Of a DNA stretch of 64,000 bases, positions 10,279-17,768 are shown in pieces. The stretch is from positions 558,001 through 622,000 of the forward strand of contig NZ_PEBJ01000001.1 of assembly GCF_002802915.1 (NCBI RefSeq), read 5' to 3'. The notes under the pieces were generated by a model that made no database searches, was not told the DNA's origin, and saw nothing but the letters and a program-made list of their open reading frames with translations. Source of the stretch: Bifidobacterium felsineum (GTDB taxonomy: Bacteria > Actinomycetota > Actinomycetes > Actinomycetales > Bifidobacteriaceae). A program made the translations under genes and the position numbers. Numbering within the stretch: the first letter of the stretch is position 1; the number at the start of each line of letters is the position of its first letter.

Positions 10279-11400
10279 GTGCCACAAGTAGCTTCGAGCG
10301 GCCTGCTCATTATCGACAAGCCACAAGGTGTGACCAGTTTTGATGCAGTGGCCGCAGTACGAGGCGCGTTGCATATCAAAAAAGTCGGTCATGCGGGCAC
10401 ACTTGATCCCATGGCCACCGGCGCGTTGGTGATTGCATTCGGCCATGCCACACGACTGTTGAATGCGATTGTGGCGCACGATAAAACCTATGTGGCTACG
10501 ATTCGCCTTGGCCTGGGTACTACCACTGATGATGCCGAAGGCGAATTGGTGCGTATGGCTGCTTCTGCCAGTGTGCAGGATATTACTGAATCAATAATCC
10601 GTGAGATTATTGCCGATCGCTTCACTGGTGATATCGAGCAGGTGCCGAACACGTTCTCCGCTATCAAAATCGACGGCAAACGAGCCTATGATTTGGCTCG
10701 CGAAGGCAAGGACGTGGAGCTTAAGGCCCGGCCGGTGACCATCAGCGAATTCACGGTACTGGCTGTTCGCCGAGGCTATGTGCCAGGGGAGCGCGCTGGG
10801 GAAGCGCTTCTGGAAGACAAGCCGAACAATGATACGGCGGAGAGCAACGGCAGTATTCCGGTGCTGGACGTCGATGTTCGTGTCAGCTGCTCATCCGGCA
10901 CATATATTCGCGCACTGGCCCGCGATTTAGGTGCCGAGCTCGGTGTCGGTGGACATCTGATTCGTTTGCGACGCACACGAGTCGGCAGGTTTGCTCTGCC
11001 GGATGATACCAGCGGATTGATGAGTGACGTTGCCATGAGTGAAACTCGCACGCATACGATCACCGCTCATACGGAACTGAAAACGTTCACGAATCGCGAA
11101 GGCGAACGTATGACCCGCTGCAAGTGCGTGCTGGACACCCCCGACGAGCTTTCCGGTGAAGATCGGCGTGCGTGGCTGCTGAATCATGCCTTGACCATGG
11201 AACAAGCGGCACGAGGTGCCATGCCATCATTGGACATCACAGCTGAGGAGGCCGCAGAACTACGCTTCGGGCGTCGCATTGAGCGAACTGTCAGCGTGCC
11301 GACTGCAGCCATCGTGCCTGAAACGCATGATGTGGTGGCGATTATCGAGCGCGCGAATGGGCATCAGGCCAAACCCGCCACCGTATTCCCCCTCGCGTAG
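10279..11400 (+). CDS. truB: tRNA pseudouridine-55 synthase
   Basis: Isomerises U55 to pseudouridine in the T-loop of tRNAs. About 373 aa from the chosen GTG start at 10279, which has GGAGGA 10 nt upstream; an in-frame GTG at 10231 would add 16 residues but has no good ribosome-binding site. The N-terminal GLLIIDKPQGVTSFD and the catalytic loop HAGTLDPMATG with its Asp are diagnostic, with the later GTYIRALARDLG motif. An insertion of about 25 residues near EALLEDKPNNDTAESNG lengthens the middle of the protein. It is 42 nt upstream of ribF. Confidence 0.96.
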   Translation: MPQVASSGLLIIDKPQGVTSFDAVAAVRGALHIKKVGHAGTLDPMATGALVIAFGHATRLLNAIVAHDKTYVATIRLGLGTTTDDAEGELVRMAASASVQDITESIIREIIADRFTGDIEQVPNTFSAIKIDGKRAYDLAREGKDVELKARPVTISEFTVLAVRRGYVPGERAGEALLEDKPNNDTAESNGSIPVLDVDVRVSCSSGTYIRALARDLGAELGVGGHLIRLRRTRVGRFALPDDTSGLMSDVAMSETRTHTITAHTELKTFTNREGERMTRCKCVLDTPDELSGEDRRAWLLNHALTMEQAARGAMPSLDITAEEAAELRFGRRIERTVSVPTAAIVPETHDVVAIIERANGHQAKPATVFPLA

Positions 11401-11442
11401 AGTAGACGCGGTTAGTTGCGGACTTGAAAAGGAATTGCACGT

Positions 11443-12633
11443 ATGGAAATCACCTATCTGACTCCGGACGAGCAGGGCGAAGTCACTTGGCCTTCGTTCG
11501 ATAACGATAAGAAGGCCGTGGTGACGCTCGGCGCGTTCGACGGCATGCATCTCGGCCATCAGGCCGTTGTCAAGCGCGTAGTGGAACTCGCTAAGAAGCA
11601 TGATGCGTTCTCCGTGGTGATTCTCTTCGATCCTCGCCCGGCTTTCGTGCATGGGTGGGCCGCCAAGCATGACGGTCAGGAGCCTACTGAGGCCAATATC
11701 GATGCGGAAGCACTGACCAGTGTGCATGAGCGCTTGCAGCGCATCGAACAATTCGGTGTGGACCATGTGCTGGTAGTGCGCTACACGTTGGCGTTCGCTT
11801 CAAAGTCGTACATTTTCTTCCTCGGGCGACTGGTCGGCAAGCTTGGCATGCGCACATTGGTGCTGGGGCAGGATGCCGCCATGGGCAAGGATCGGGCCGG
11901 GGATATCAAGCATATCTCCAACCTTGCCGCCGGTGCTGGTGTGTTCGAATTGGATGTGGTGGATGATCGCGGCCCGGGCGAGGTACGCATTCCGCGTGAT
12001 TTCAAACCGGAAATGCCGGCCGAGTGGGGTGAGCCTGCCGACCCGCTGGCTGGCGCCACCAAGGCCGAACGCCGTGCGTGGAGCAAGAAGCACCAGGCAA
12101 AGGCGATGCGTGCGTGGAGTTCCACGAATGTGCGCTATCTCTTGGCCCATGGCCGCATTCAGGAAGCCAATGCCATTCTGGGTGCGCCGCATGCCATTGA
12201 AGGCGAAGTGGTGCATGGTGAGGAACGTGGTCGTACGATTGGATTCCCGACTGCGAACCTTGGTTCTGATATTGAAGGCTACATTCCTGTGGACGGTGTA
12301 TACGCCGGTTGGTTGGTAGATTTGGGTCCGAAAACTGCCGACTGCGAGCCTTCCGAACATACAGAATCTGATGAGGCGTCCGCCAAGCAGCCAATGCGTT
12401 GGCCGGCAGCCATTTCCATTGGTACCAAGCCAACGTTCAGCGAGAAAACCGGTCTCCATGAACGCGTCGTGGAATCCTACTGCATCACTGATGACTGGAT
12501 TGACCTTTATGGGCACAAGGTGCGCGTGGAATTCACGGGCTTCCTGCGTCCACAGGTCAAATTCGACGGCGTCGATGAACTCACGGCTGAACTCAAGCGC
12601 AATGTCGAGGAGACCAAACGCCTGACCGCATAG
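11443..12633 (+). CDS. ribF: Bifunctional riboflavin kinase / FAD synthetase
   Basis: Converts riboflavin to FMN and FMN to FAD. It is 396 aa, longer than the usual 310-330. The N-terminal nucleotidyltransferase domain has GAFDGMHLGHQ and the C-terminal kinase domain has GRTIGFPTANL and GVYAGW. Extra residues lie in the middle (about 185-225, Lys/Ala/Arg-rich) and near the kinase domain (about 295-320, EPSEHTESDEASAKQP), which look like linker insertions. An AAAGGAA site precedes ATG 11443. It ends the translation block and converges on radA with a terminator between. Confidence 0.95.
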   Translation: MEITYLTPDEQGEVTWPSFDNDKKAVVTLGAFDGMHLGHQAVVKRVVELAKKHDAFSVVILFDPRPAFVHGWAAKHDGQEPTEANIDAEALTSVHERLQRIEQFGVDHVLVVRYTLAFASKSYIFFLGRLVGKLGMRTLVLGQDAAMGKDRAGDIKHISNLAAGAGVFELDVVDDRGPGEVRIPRDFKPEMPAEWGEPADPLAGATKAERRAWSKKHQAKAMRAWSSTNVRYLLAHGRIQEANAILGAPHAIEGEVVHGEERGRTIGFPTANLGSDIEGYIPVDGVYAGWLVDLGPKTADCEPSEHTESDEASAKQPMRWPAAISIGTKPTFSEKTGLHERVVESYCITDDWIDLYGHKVRVEFTGFLRPQVKFDGVDELTAELKRNVEETKRLTA

Positions 12634-12665
12634 CAGACATGATTCTGTATTACTAGCAGAAGCCC

Positions 12666-12695
12666 GGCTCCCCTCAATGAGGGGAGCCGTTGTCG
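12666..12695. terminator. Bidirectional terminator between ribF and radA
   Basis: Ten-bp stem GGCTCCCCTC / GAGGGGAGCC around an AAT loop, lying between two convergent genes. It belongs to a GGCTCC...GGAGCC hairpin family seen again after lnpA, after the PspC pair and after the tyrosine phosphatase. Confidence 0.75.
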
Positions 12696-12747
12696 TACGA
12701 TTCGTGCAAAACCAGTCGATTGATGACGAGACCTGTTACGAACTTGA

Positions 12748-14196
12748 CTATTTCTTGATTCCTAATGCCTCCAACGCATCGGTCAGTGTTCCCGCTTCAA
12801 TCAACCGAAGCCCCTCAATATGCACCGGCTTGCGCAGCGGAGGAATAACGGCTGTGGTGAAGCCCAATCGAGCGGCTTCTCGTAGCCGGTACTCCATGCG
12901 TGGCGCCGGTCTTACCTGACCGGTCAAGGAAATCTCACCTATTGCGCAGGTTGTTCGCGCAATGGGTTTTGCCGTCGCGGCGCTCGCCAACGCGCTTACA
13001 ATCGCCAAGTCGGAGCCGGGTTCCCTGGCTTGCCCGCCGGCAATAGTCGATACGTAGAGATCATTGGCTAGCAGATTGAGCTTGCTATGACGATACAACA
13101 CGGCCGTGAGCATGGCGATACGACTGGGATCCACACCATTGACCGCACGACGAGGCGTGGGCAACACGGATTTGGTAACCAACGCCTGCACCTCGATTGG
13201 CAGGCTGCGATGACCATCGAGTGTGAACGTTACACATGTGCCTTCCACGGGAGATGATTCCGCGCTACTGGGTCCGCCTCCGGATAGGAACAGGCCGGAG
13301 GGATTAGTGACTTCCTCAATGCCCTCGCCGCTCATATCAAAGCAACCCACCTCATCGGTTGGCCCAAAACGATTCTTGATCGCACGCAGCATACGCAGTG
13401 CCGTCTCGCTATCGCCTTCAAACTGGCACACCACATCAACCAGATGCTCCAAAGTGCGTGGGCCGGCAATCGAACCATCCTTGGTCACATGACCCACCAG
13501 GAACACGGGGATGTCCAAAGTTTTGGCGGTATCAATCAGCGCGCTCGCCACCTCGCGCACCTGTGTGGAACCTCCGGAGATACCATCGACCTCCTGGGAC
13601 ACGATGGTCTGTGCGGAATCCACAATCGCCAATGCAGGCTTGGTTTGTTCGATCAATCCCAAAACGGTGGAGAGATCAGTGGTGGAAGCCAACAGCAGGT
13701 TCGGCTCCACGGCGTTGATGCGTGATGCGCGAAGCCTGACCTGTGCCTGCGATTCCTCGCCGGAAATATACAACACCGTGCCAGAACCTGCGGAATCGCT
13801 GATACCTGCCTCTGAACGGGCCACATTGCCGGCTGTCTGCAACAGCAGCGTAGATTTGCCGATACCTGGTTCGCCGGCGATCAGCGTCACCGAACCGGGC
13901 ACCACGCCACCGCCGAGCACACGATCGAACTCGCTGAACCCGGTGGACAGCCGTTCCACAGTTTCCGTGCCTATCTCGGTGATTGGTTTTGCCGCTGACC
14001 GGGAAGAGTCAGACACGACAATCGACTGTGTACGTGATGTGCGCCCTGGCGCGGCGGTTTTCGAGCCGGCAACGGGCCGTGCCTCGTGAAATTCCTCCAC
14101 GGTGCCCCACTGCCCGCACTCAGGGCATTTGCCATACCACTTCGAGCCGTTCCAGCCGCATTCGGAACAAACGTATTGCACAGTTGATTTCGCCAT
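12748..14196 (-). CDS. radA: DNA repair protein RadA
   Basis: RecA-like ATPase that processes branched recombination intermediates; 482 aa. The N-terminal zinc finger has Cys10, Cys13, Cys24 and Cys27. Walker A is GEPGIGKST, followed by the RadA-specific KNRFG motif and a C-terminal Lon-protease-like domain (SDLAIVSALASA). The start at 14196 is preceded by TAGGGT and 6 nt, a placement expected for a leaderless promoter, although GGAAG could serve as a weak ribosome-binding site. Confidence 0.97.
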   Translation of the reverse strand: MAKSTVQYVCSECGWNGSKWYGKCPECGQWGTVEEFHEARPVAGSKTAAPGRTSRTQSIVVSDSSRSAAKPITEIGTETVERLSTGFSEFDRVLGGGVVPGSVTLIAGEPGIGKSTLLLQTAGNVARSEAGISDSAGSGTVLYISGEESQAQVRLRASRINAVEPNLLLASTTDLSTVLGLIEQTKPALAIVDSAQTIVSQEVDGISGGSTQVREVASALIDTAKTLDIPVFLVGHVTKDGSIAGPRTLEHLVDVVCQFEGDSETALRMLRAIKNRFGPTDEVGCFDMSGEGIEEVTNPSGLFLSGGGPSSAESSPVEGTCVTFTLDGHRSLPIEVQALVTKSVLPTPRRAVNGVDPSRIAMLTAVLYRHSKLNLLANDLYVSTIAGGQAREPGSDLAIVSALASAATAKPIARTTCAIGEISLTGQVRPAPRMEYRLREAARLGFTTAVIPPLRKPVHIEGLRLIEAGTLTDALEALGIKK

Positions 14197-14202
14197 GCTT
14201 CC

Positions 14203-14208
14203 ACCCTA
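14203..14208 (-). promoter_or_regulatory. Candidate leaderless -10 box of radA
   Basis: TAGGGT ends 6 nt before the radA start codon, so transcription could begin at or next to the ATG. A weak GGAAG in between means a leadered transcript cannot be excluded. Confidence 0.35.
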
Positions 14209-14292
14209 ACGCCGAATTTCGGCGGCGGTAAAATTTTTCCCTGTCTTGCTATTTATTGAGCAGCGTCACACGGCTGTGAGAGAATCAAGGGC

Positions 14293-14922
14293 ATGACTAA
14301 CTCCGAGAATGTTTCGACTACGCAATCCCACGGTAAGCTGATCGCAGTGGTGGTCGCCGCCGCTGTGGTTATCATTTTGGCGGTGCTTTCGGCATTCATA
14401 TGGCCGGGCTGGGCTATCGTCAACAAATCAGACACCAGCACCACGCAAACGGCACAGCAGCAGAATACGGACACCGAGCCGACCAAGCCCACCATCGATC
14501 CCACCGCATTGCCGGATGATGCCAGCGAGCTGCTCAAGGCCATGCCGGATAGCGTACTGAACTTCGCTCGTACGAAGGCTGAAGCCTCAACCTCGTGGAG
14601 CAGCGCCTCGCCGCTCGAGGAATACACGGTGACCTATTCCACCGGCGACAATGCCAAGGATATTACCCTGATTGTGGCTCAGTGGTCGACTGCCGATAAT
14701 GCCAAGACCCAGTACGATACCTTGGCTGCGGCTCAGACCGGTGAGGAGCTGGCTTCCGGCAACGTGAAGGTTTCCGGAGACGCCACCGGCTCCTACACGG
14801 TGAAGTCTGATCCGTCCGATGCCAAGAAGGCCATTGCCGTCTGGCAGAACGACACGGTGGTGTTCCAGGCCAGCGGCAACAAGCAGGCGCTGGAGCGTTT
14901 CTACCAGAAGTTCCCGCTGTAA
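14293..14922 (+). CDS. Membrane-anchored protein of unknown function
   Basis: 209-residue protein with one N-terminal transmembrane helix (residues about 15-39, LIAVVVAAAVVIILAVLSAF), a Thr/Gln/Pro-rich stalk (TSTTQTAQQQNTDTEPTKPT) and an extracytoplasmic C-terminal domain (about 75-209) with the look of a small alpha/beta fold (EYTVTYSTGDNAKDITLIVAQW; VVFQASGNKQALERFYQKFPL). No catalytic motif is apparent. It is a single gene between radA (divergent) and the bS22 gene. I do not recognise its function. Confidence 0.8.
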   Translation: MTNSENVSTTQSHGKLIAVVVAAAVVIILAVLSAFIWPGWAIVNKSDTSTTQTAQQQNTDTEPTKPTIDPTALPDDASELLKAMPDSVLNFARTKAEASTSWSSASPLEEYTVTYSTGDNAKDITLIVAQWSTADNAKTQYDTLAAAQTGEELASGNVKVSGDATGSYTVKSDPSDAKKAIAVWQNDTVVFQASGNKQALERFYQKFPL

Positions 14923-15042
14923 ACCTTTGCTGTACACTCAGGTAAAGCTTGCATGTACGCCACACGAATTTCCTCTGTCTGGAAAGACGTGTATTATAGT
15001 GCGAGTTGCAACTTTTACGATTAATCGAAATGGAGGCTTCAG

Positions 15043-15132
15043 ATGGGTTCTGTCATCAAGAAGCGCCGCAAGCGGATGAGCAAGAAGAAGCACCGCAAAC
15101 TGCTGCGTAAGACCCGCCACCAGCGCAAGTAG
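15043..15132 (+). CDS. Small ribosomal subunit protein bS22 (AURKAIP1/COX24 type), 29 aa
   Basis: Very short, extremely basic protein (MGSVIKKRRKRMSKKKHRK then LLRKTRHQRK) matching the small actinobacterial ribosomal protein bS22, which sits on the 30S subunit. GGAGG lies 6 nt before ATG 15043, a TATAGT -10 box lies at 14995-15000, and a strong terminator follows at 15157, so it has all parts of an independent transcription unit. It is shorter than most ORF-calling thresholds and easily missed. Confidence 0.9.
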   Translation: MGSVIKKRRKRMSKKKHRKLLRKTRHQRK

Positions 15133-15156
15133 TCTTACTTAGCAATCAAGGCATTG

Positions 15157-15192
15157 AAAACCCCGCAATCACTACGGTTGCGGGGTTTCTTT
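15157..15192 (+). terminator. Intrinsic terminator of the bS22 gene
   Basis: Stem AAAACCCCGCAA / TTGCGGGGTTTC with a 9-nt loop, followed by TTTATT. It lies 24 nt after the stop codon. Confidence 0.85.
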
Positions 15193-15220
15193 ATTGCTAT
15201 CAAGCTTCGCTTGATATGCG

Positions 15221-15255
15221 AAGAGCCGCACCTGCGTTGTACAGATGCGGCTCTT
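15221..15255 (-). terminator. Hairpin downstream of rpiA
   Basis: Arms AAGAGCCGCA and TGCGGCTCTT lie about 45 nt past the rpiA stop. There is no long U-tract on the minus strand, so its role as terminator is probable rather than certain. Confidence 0.5.
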
Positions 15256-15297
15256 GACGTGACGTCAGCTGTCAGCGGGTATCGCGCCCGCAGCGAC

Positions 15298-15996
15298 TCA
15301 CTTGTTGGAGTTGGTCATCACGCGCGGACCGTTCGGGTCGCCGACGATGACCTTGTCCACCATGTTGAGGAACAGGCCATGCTCCACCACACCGACGGTG
15401 GTGATGAGGTCCTCGGCCAGCTCCTGCGGGTGATCGATGCGTTCGAGGTGCAGGTCAACCACGAAATTGTTCTCGTCGGTGCGCACTTCCTTGCCGTCGG
15501 CGTCGAGACGCAGCACCGGCTTGTAGCCCTTGGCTTCGAACTTCTTGATGACGTGGCCGGCACCGAACGGAATCACCTCGACCGGCAGCGGGAACTTGCC
15601 GATGGTGTCCACAACCTTGGACTCATCCACAATCCAGACGATCTGGTTGGAGTTGGTGGCCACGATCTTCTCCCACAACAGGGCAGCGCCGCCGCCCTTG
15701 ATGCCGTTGAAGTTCTTATCCACTTCGTCAGCGCCATCGATGGTGATATCGATGTGATCCACATCGTCGATATCCACGATCTTGATGCCGTAGCTCTCAG
15801 CCTGAGCCTGGGTGCGGCGGGAAGTGGTCACGCCGGTGAACTCCAGACCTTCCTCCTGATGACGGCGACCGAGCTCGTCCACCAGGAACTTCACGGTGGA
15901 TCCGGTGCCGAGGCCTGCAATCATGCCATCCTGAATGAGCTTGGCGGCTTCGATGCCGGCGGCCTTCTTCAGTGCGTCCTGCTGAGCCTTATCCAT
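15298..15996 (-). CDS. rpiA: Ribose-5-phosphate isomerase A
   Basis: Interconverts ribose-5-phosphate and ribulose-5-phosphate, feeding nucleotide synthesis and the bifid shunt. 232 aa, normal length. Family motifs are present: GLGTGSTV (phosphate loop), DGADEVD (catalytic Asp) and KGGGAALLWEK (general base region). AAAGGAG precedes the ATG at 15996. It is a single gene between hairpins on both sides. Confidence 0.97.
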   Translation of the reverse strand: MDKAQQDALKKAAGIEAAKLIQDGMIAGLGTGSTVKFLVDELGRRHQEEGLEFTGVTTSRRTQAQAESYGIKIVDIDDVDHIDITIDGADEVDKNFNGIKGGGAALLWEKIVATNSNQIVWIVDESKVVDTIGKFPLPVEVIPFGAGHVIKKFEAKGYKPVLRLDADGKEVRTDENNFVVDLHLERIDHPQELAEDLITTVGVVEHGLFLNMVDKVIVGDPNGPRVMTNSNK

Positions 15997-16102
15997 GGGT
16001 GTTCTCCTTTGTTTTCCTTGGGTTCAACCGTATGCATTAACGGTGTAAAGCCTTCTCTCTTATCCTAACGCGGGTGAGCGAATTTGTGCCCTCGTGTCCG
16101 TT

Positions 16103-16169
16103 TCCTATGCGTATGCGTGCGGCTGTGTGATGTGAGATTCGTCGCATAGCCGCACGCATACGCATAGGA
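16103..16169. repeat. 22-bp perfect inverted repeat between rpiA and rnhA
   Basis: Arms at 16103-16124 and 16148-16169 are exactly complementary (TCCTATGCGTATGCG... against its reverse), separated by 23 nt. Located just past the rnhA stop, it can serve as an rnhA transcript end or stabiliser; there is no U-tract. Confidence 0.7.
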
Positions 16170-16189
16170 TGGTGGACTATCGTATTGGC

Positions 16190-17179
16190 CTACTTGCGGA
16201 AGAACGGCACATTGGTAATGGTGAGGTTGCCATCGCCGTCTACATATCCCTCAATCGCAATGGTGCCGGAAATCGGCATTGGCTGCCCGTTGTAGTACGG
16301 GCTGGTCTTCGGAGCAGGGGAGAAGGTCAGATTGCCGGAGACGGTCAATCCACTGGGGGAGCCGGGCGTCGGGGCTGTAGGCGCAGCCGGTGCAGAAAGA
16401 CCAGAAGTGGCTACTGCGGTCGTGCGCTCCTGTGACTGCGCATGAGCACTGTTATCGGTATCGTCAGCATCCTCGCTAAAGTCAAAGTCCGGTACGCCCT
16501 CGGGCTCGGCTAGCATATCGGCGAGCGATTGCTTGGACGTTGCCGCAGCGGAACCGGCTGTGCTCGGCATGGGCTTGCGCAAATCAGCGGCATCCGCCTT
16601 ACCGTCGAGAACAAGCTGCACATCCGGTGGCACATCGGTGCCGTGTGCATATTCGGAGTTCAGCAGCGACTGCCATCCCTCAATCGGCAGATAGCCGTCG
16701 CGCGCGCCGGACCGGCAATCCCCGGCATAGGTGCGCGCCAGTTCGTCCACCAATTCATTGCCTGCATTGCTGGCATGCCCTTTGACCCATTTGAAATTCA
16801 CAGGCCCTGGTCGACGTGAAATCTCGGCGTCGATTGCCTTGATCAGTTCCACGTTCTTAACCGGCTTCTTCTGTGAATTCTTCCAGCCGTTGCGCTTCCA
16901 GCCTTTCACCCAAGTGGTGGAGCAGTTGATCGCATACTGCGAATCGGATTCGATGAGCAGTGGCTCGGAACCGGGATGCGCTCGCAATGCTTCAAGCACC
17001 GCGCACAATTCGCCGATCTGATTGGTGCCGTTCGTGGCACCGCCTGCATCGTATCCATGCTCGTCATGCTCGTGGCCAAGAGTGCCGCCTGCATTCTTCG
17101 CATGGTCGGCCCATGCCCACCCCATTGGGCCATTAGGATTGCCCAGTGCGCTTCCGTCTGTGGACACGGTAATAGTCAT
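16190..17179 (-). CDS. rnhA: Ribonuclease HI with long C-terminal extension
   Basis: Cleaves RNA in RNA-DNA hybrids. Residues 1-155 form an RNase HI domain with the acidic residues Asp8, Glu57, Asp79 and Asp145 and His135 in KGHASNAG. At 329 aa it is about twice the usual size: residues about 155-329 contain a segment (GYLPIEGWQSLLNSEYAHGTD), a Ser/Thr/Pro linker, and a compact Gly-rich end (TVSGNLTFSP...GTIAIEGYVDGDGNLTITN) that may be a separate small beta domain. AAGGAG precedes ATG 17179. The start overlaps the stop of an upstream ORF that copies its own N-terminus. Confidence 0.9.
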   Translation of the reverse strand: MTITVSTDGSALGNPNGPMGWAWADHAKNAGGTLGHEHDEHGYDAGGATNGTNQIGELCAVLEALRAHPGSEPLLIESDSQYAINCSTTWVKGWKRNGWKNSQKKPVKNVELIKAIDAEISRRPGPVNFKWVKGHASNAGNELVDELARTYAGDCRSGARDGYLPIEGWQSLLNSEYAHGTDVPPDVQLVLDGKADAADLRKPMPSTAGSAAATSKQSLADMLAEPEGVPDFDFSEDADDTDNSAHAQSQERTTAVATSGLSAPAAPTAPTPGSPSGLTVSGNLTFSPAPKTSPYYNGQPMPISGTIAIEGYVDGDGNLTITNVPFFRK

Positions 17180-17340
17180 TTGTGGCTCTCCTTCTTCTGG
17201 GCAATCCTAATGGCCCCTTCTCGGGCGCTTGTAGCGCGACCGCTCACTTCGCCTATGGGCAGTCCACTGGACCGTCCATTTAATGGCTCAGCATTAGGAT
17301 TGCCCAGTGCGCTTCCGTCTGTGGACAAGGTAATAGTCAT
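17127..17340 (-). repeat. Duplicated and inverted copies of the rnhA 5' end
   Basis: A 49-bp segment covering the first 16 codons of rnhA (17131-17179) is repeated directly at 17292-17340 with one mismatch. Part of it (17127-17146) is present a third time in inverted orientation at 17197-17216, 20 of 20 bases complementary. The inverted copy can pair with either direct copy, so two mutually exclusive RNA hairpins can form around the rnhA ribosome-binding site. Confidence 0.85.
17176..17340 (-). CDS. Upstream ORF (54 aa) coupled to rnhA
   Basis: Reads MTITLSTDGSALGNPN, almost identical to the rnhA start (one Val/Leu change), then diverges to unrelated sequence (AEPLNGRSSGLPIGEVSGR...) and ends at a TGA overlapping the rnhA ATG as ATGA. 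It has no Shine-Dalgarno, but TAGTGT lies 6 nt before its ATG, as expected for a leaderless start. It may couple translation into rnhA, whose AAGGAG lies inside its 3' end. Whether the peptide itself functions is unknown; a remnant of a duplication is the simplest alternative. Confidence 0.55.
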   Translation of the reverse strand: MTITLSTDGSALGNPNAEPLNGRSSGLPIGEVSGRATSAREGAIRIAQKKESHK

Positions 17341-17346
17341 GTGCCC

Positions 17347-17352
17347 ACACTA
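17347..17352 (-). promoter_or_regulatory. Candidate leaderless -10 box of the rnhA upstream ORF
   Basis: TAGTGT on the minus strand ends 6 nt before the ATG at 17340. No convincing -35 box is seen. Confidence 0.35.
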
Positions 17353-17768
17353 TCGCATAGGGCGTCGGAAGTTGCAGGTGTGCTGCGGTCTCTCAATTTA
17401 ACCCAATTTGCGGTATTGCATACATTGCTTCGCGGTACAATTTGGCGTTCTTGCTCTTTTCGTTATTTCGTGCCATGAGTTATAACAAGCGTTGTCATAA
17501 ATTCGCCATTTATGTTGTCACGATGCAATCAGCAAAGCGGCTGTGGGCTGTTGTGACCAGGTTGCGTGGTACGTCAGTTCAGAAAAGCCCATTTTGCCAT
17601 TTTGTGACAGGCACCCATTCCTGAGTGTCATAATTATTCCCGCATTTGTTCGATACGGCATTAAGTTCTTCATGATTTCTTCACCATTAATGTGGATAAC
17701 TCGGCAAGCTAGAACCACATACTCCGGATTGGCTTTGCACAAGCGTTCGCAATCGTTATTGTGACGAC
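17353..17768. other. AT-rich gene-free region with repeated TTGTSA motifs
   Basis: No credible gene. The stretch is lower in G+C than its surroundings and has a near-palindrome at 17480-17500 (TTATAACAAGCGTTGTCATAA with two imperfect positions). Related motifs TTGTCATAA, TTGTCACGA, TTGTGACC, TTTGTGACAG, GTGTCATAA and TTGTGACGA recur up to the start of the nuclease-like gene, as expected for multiple operator sites. Confidence 0.45.
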
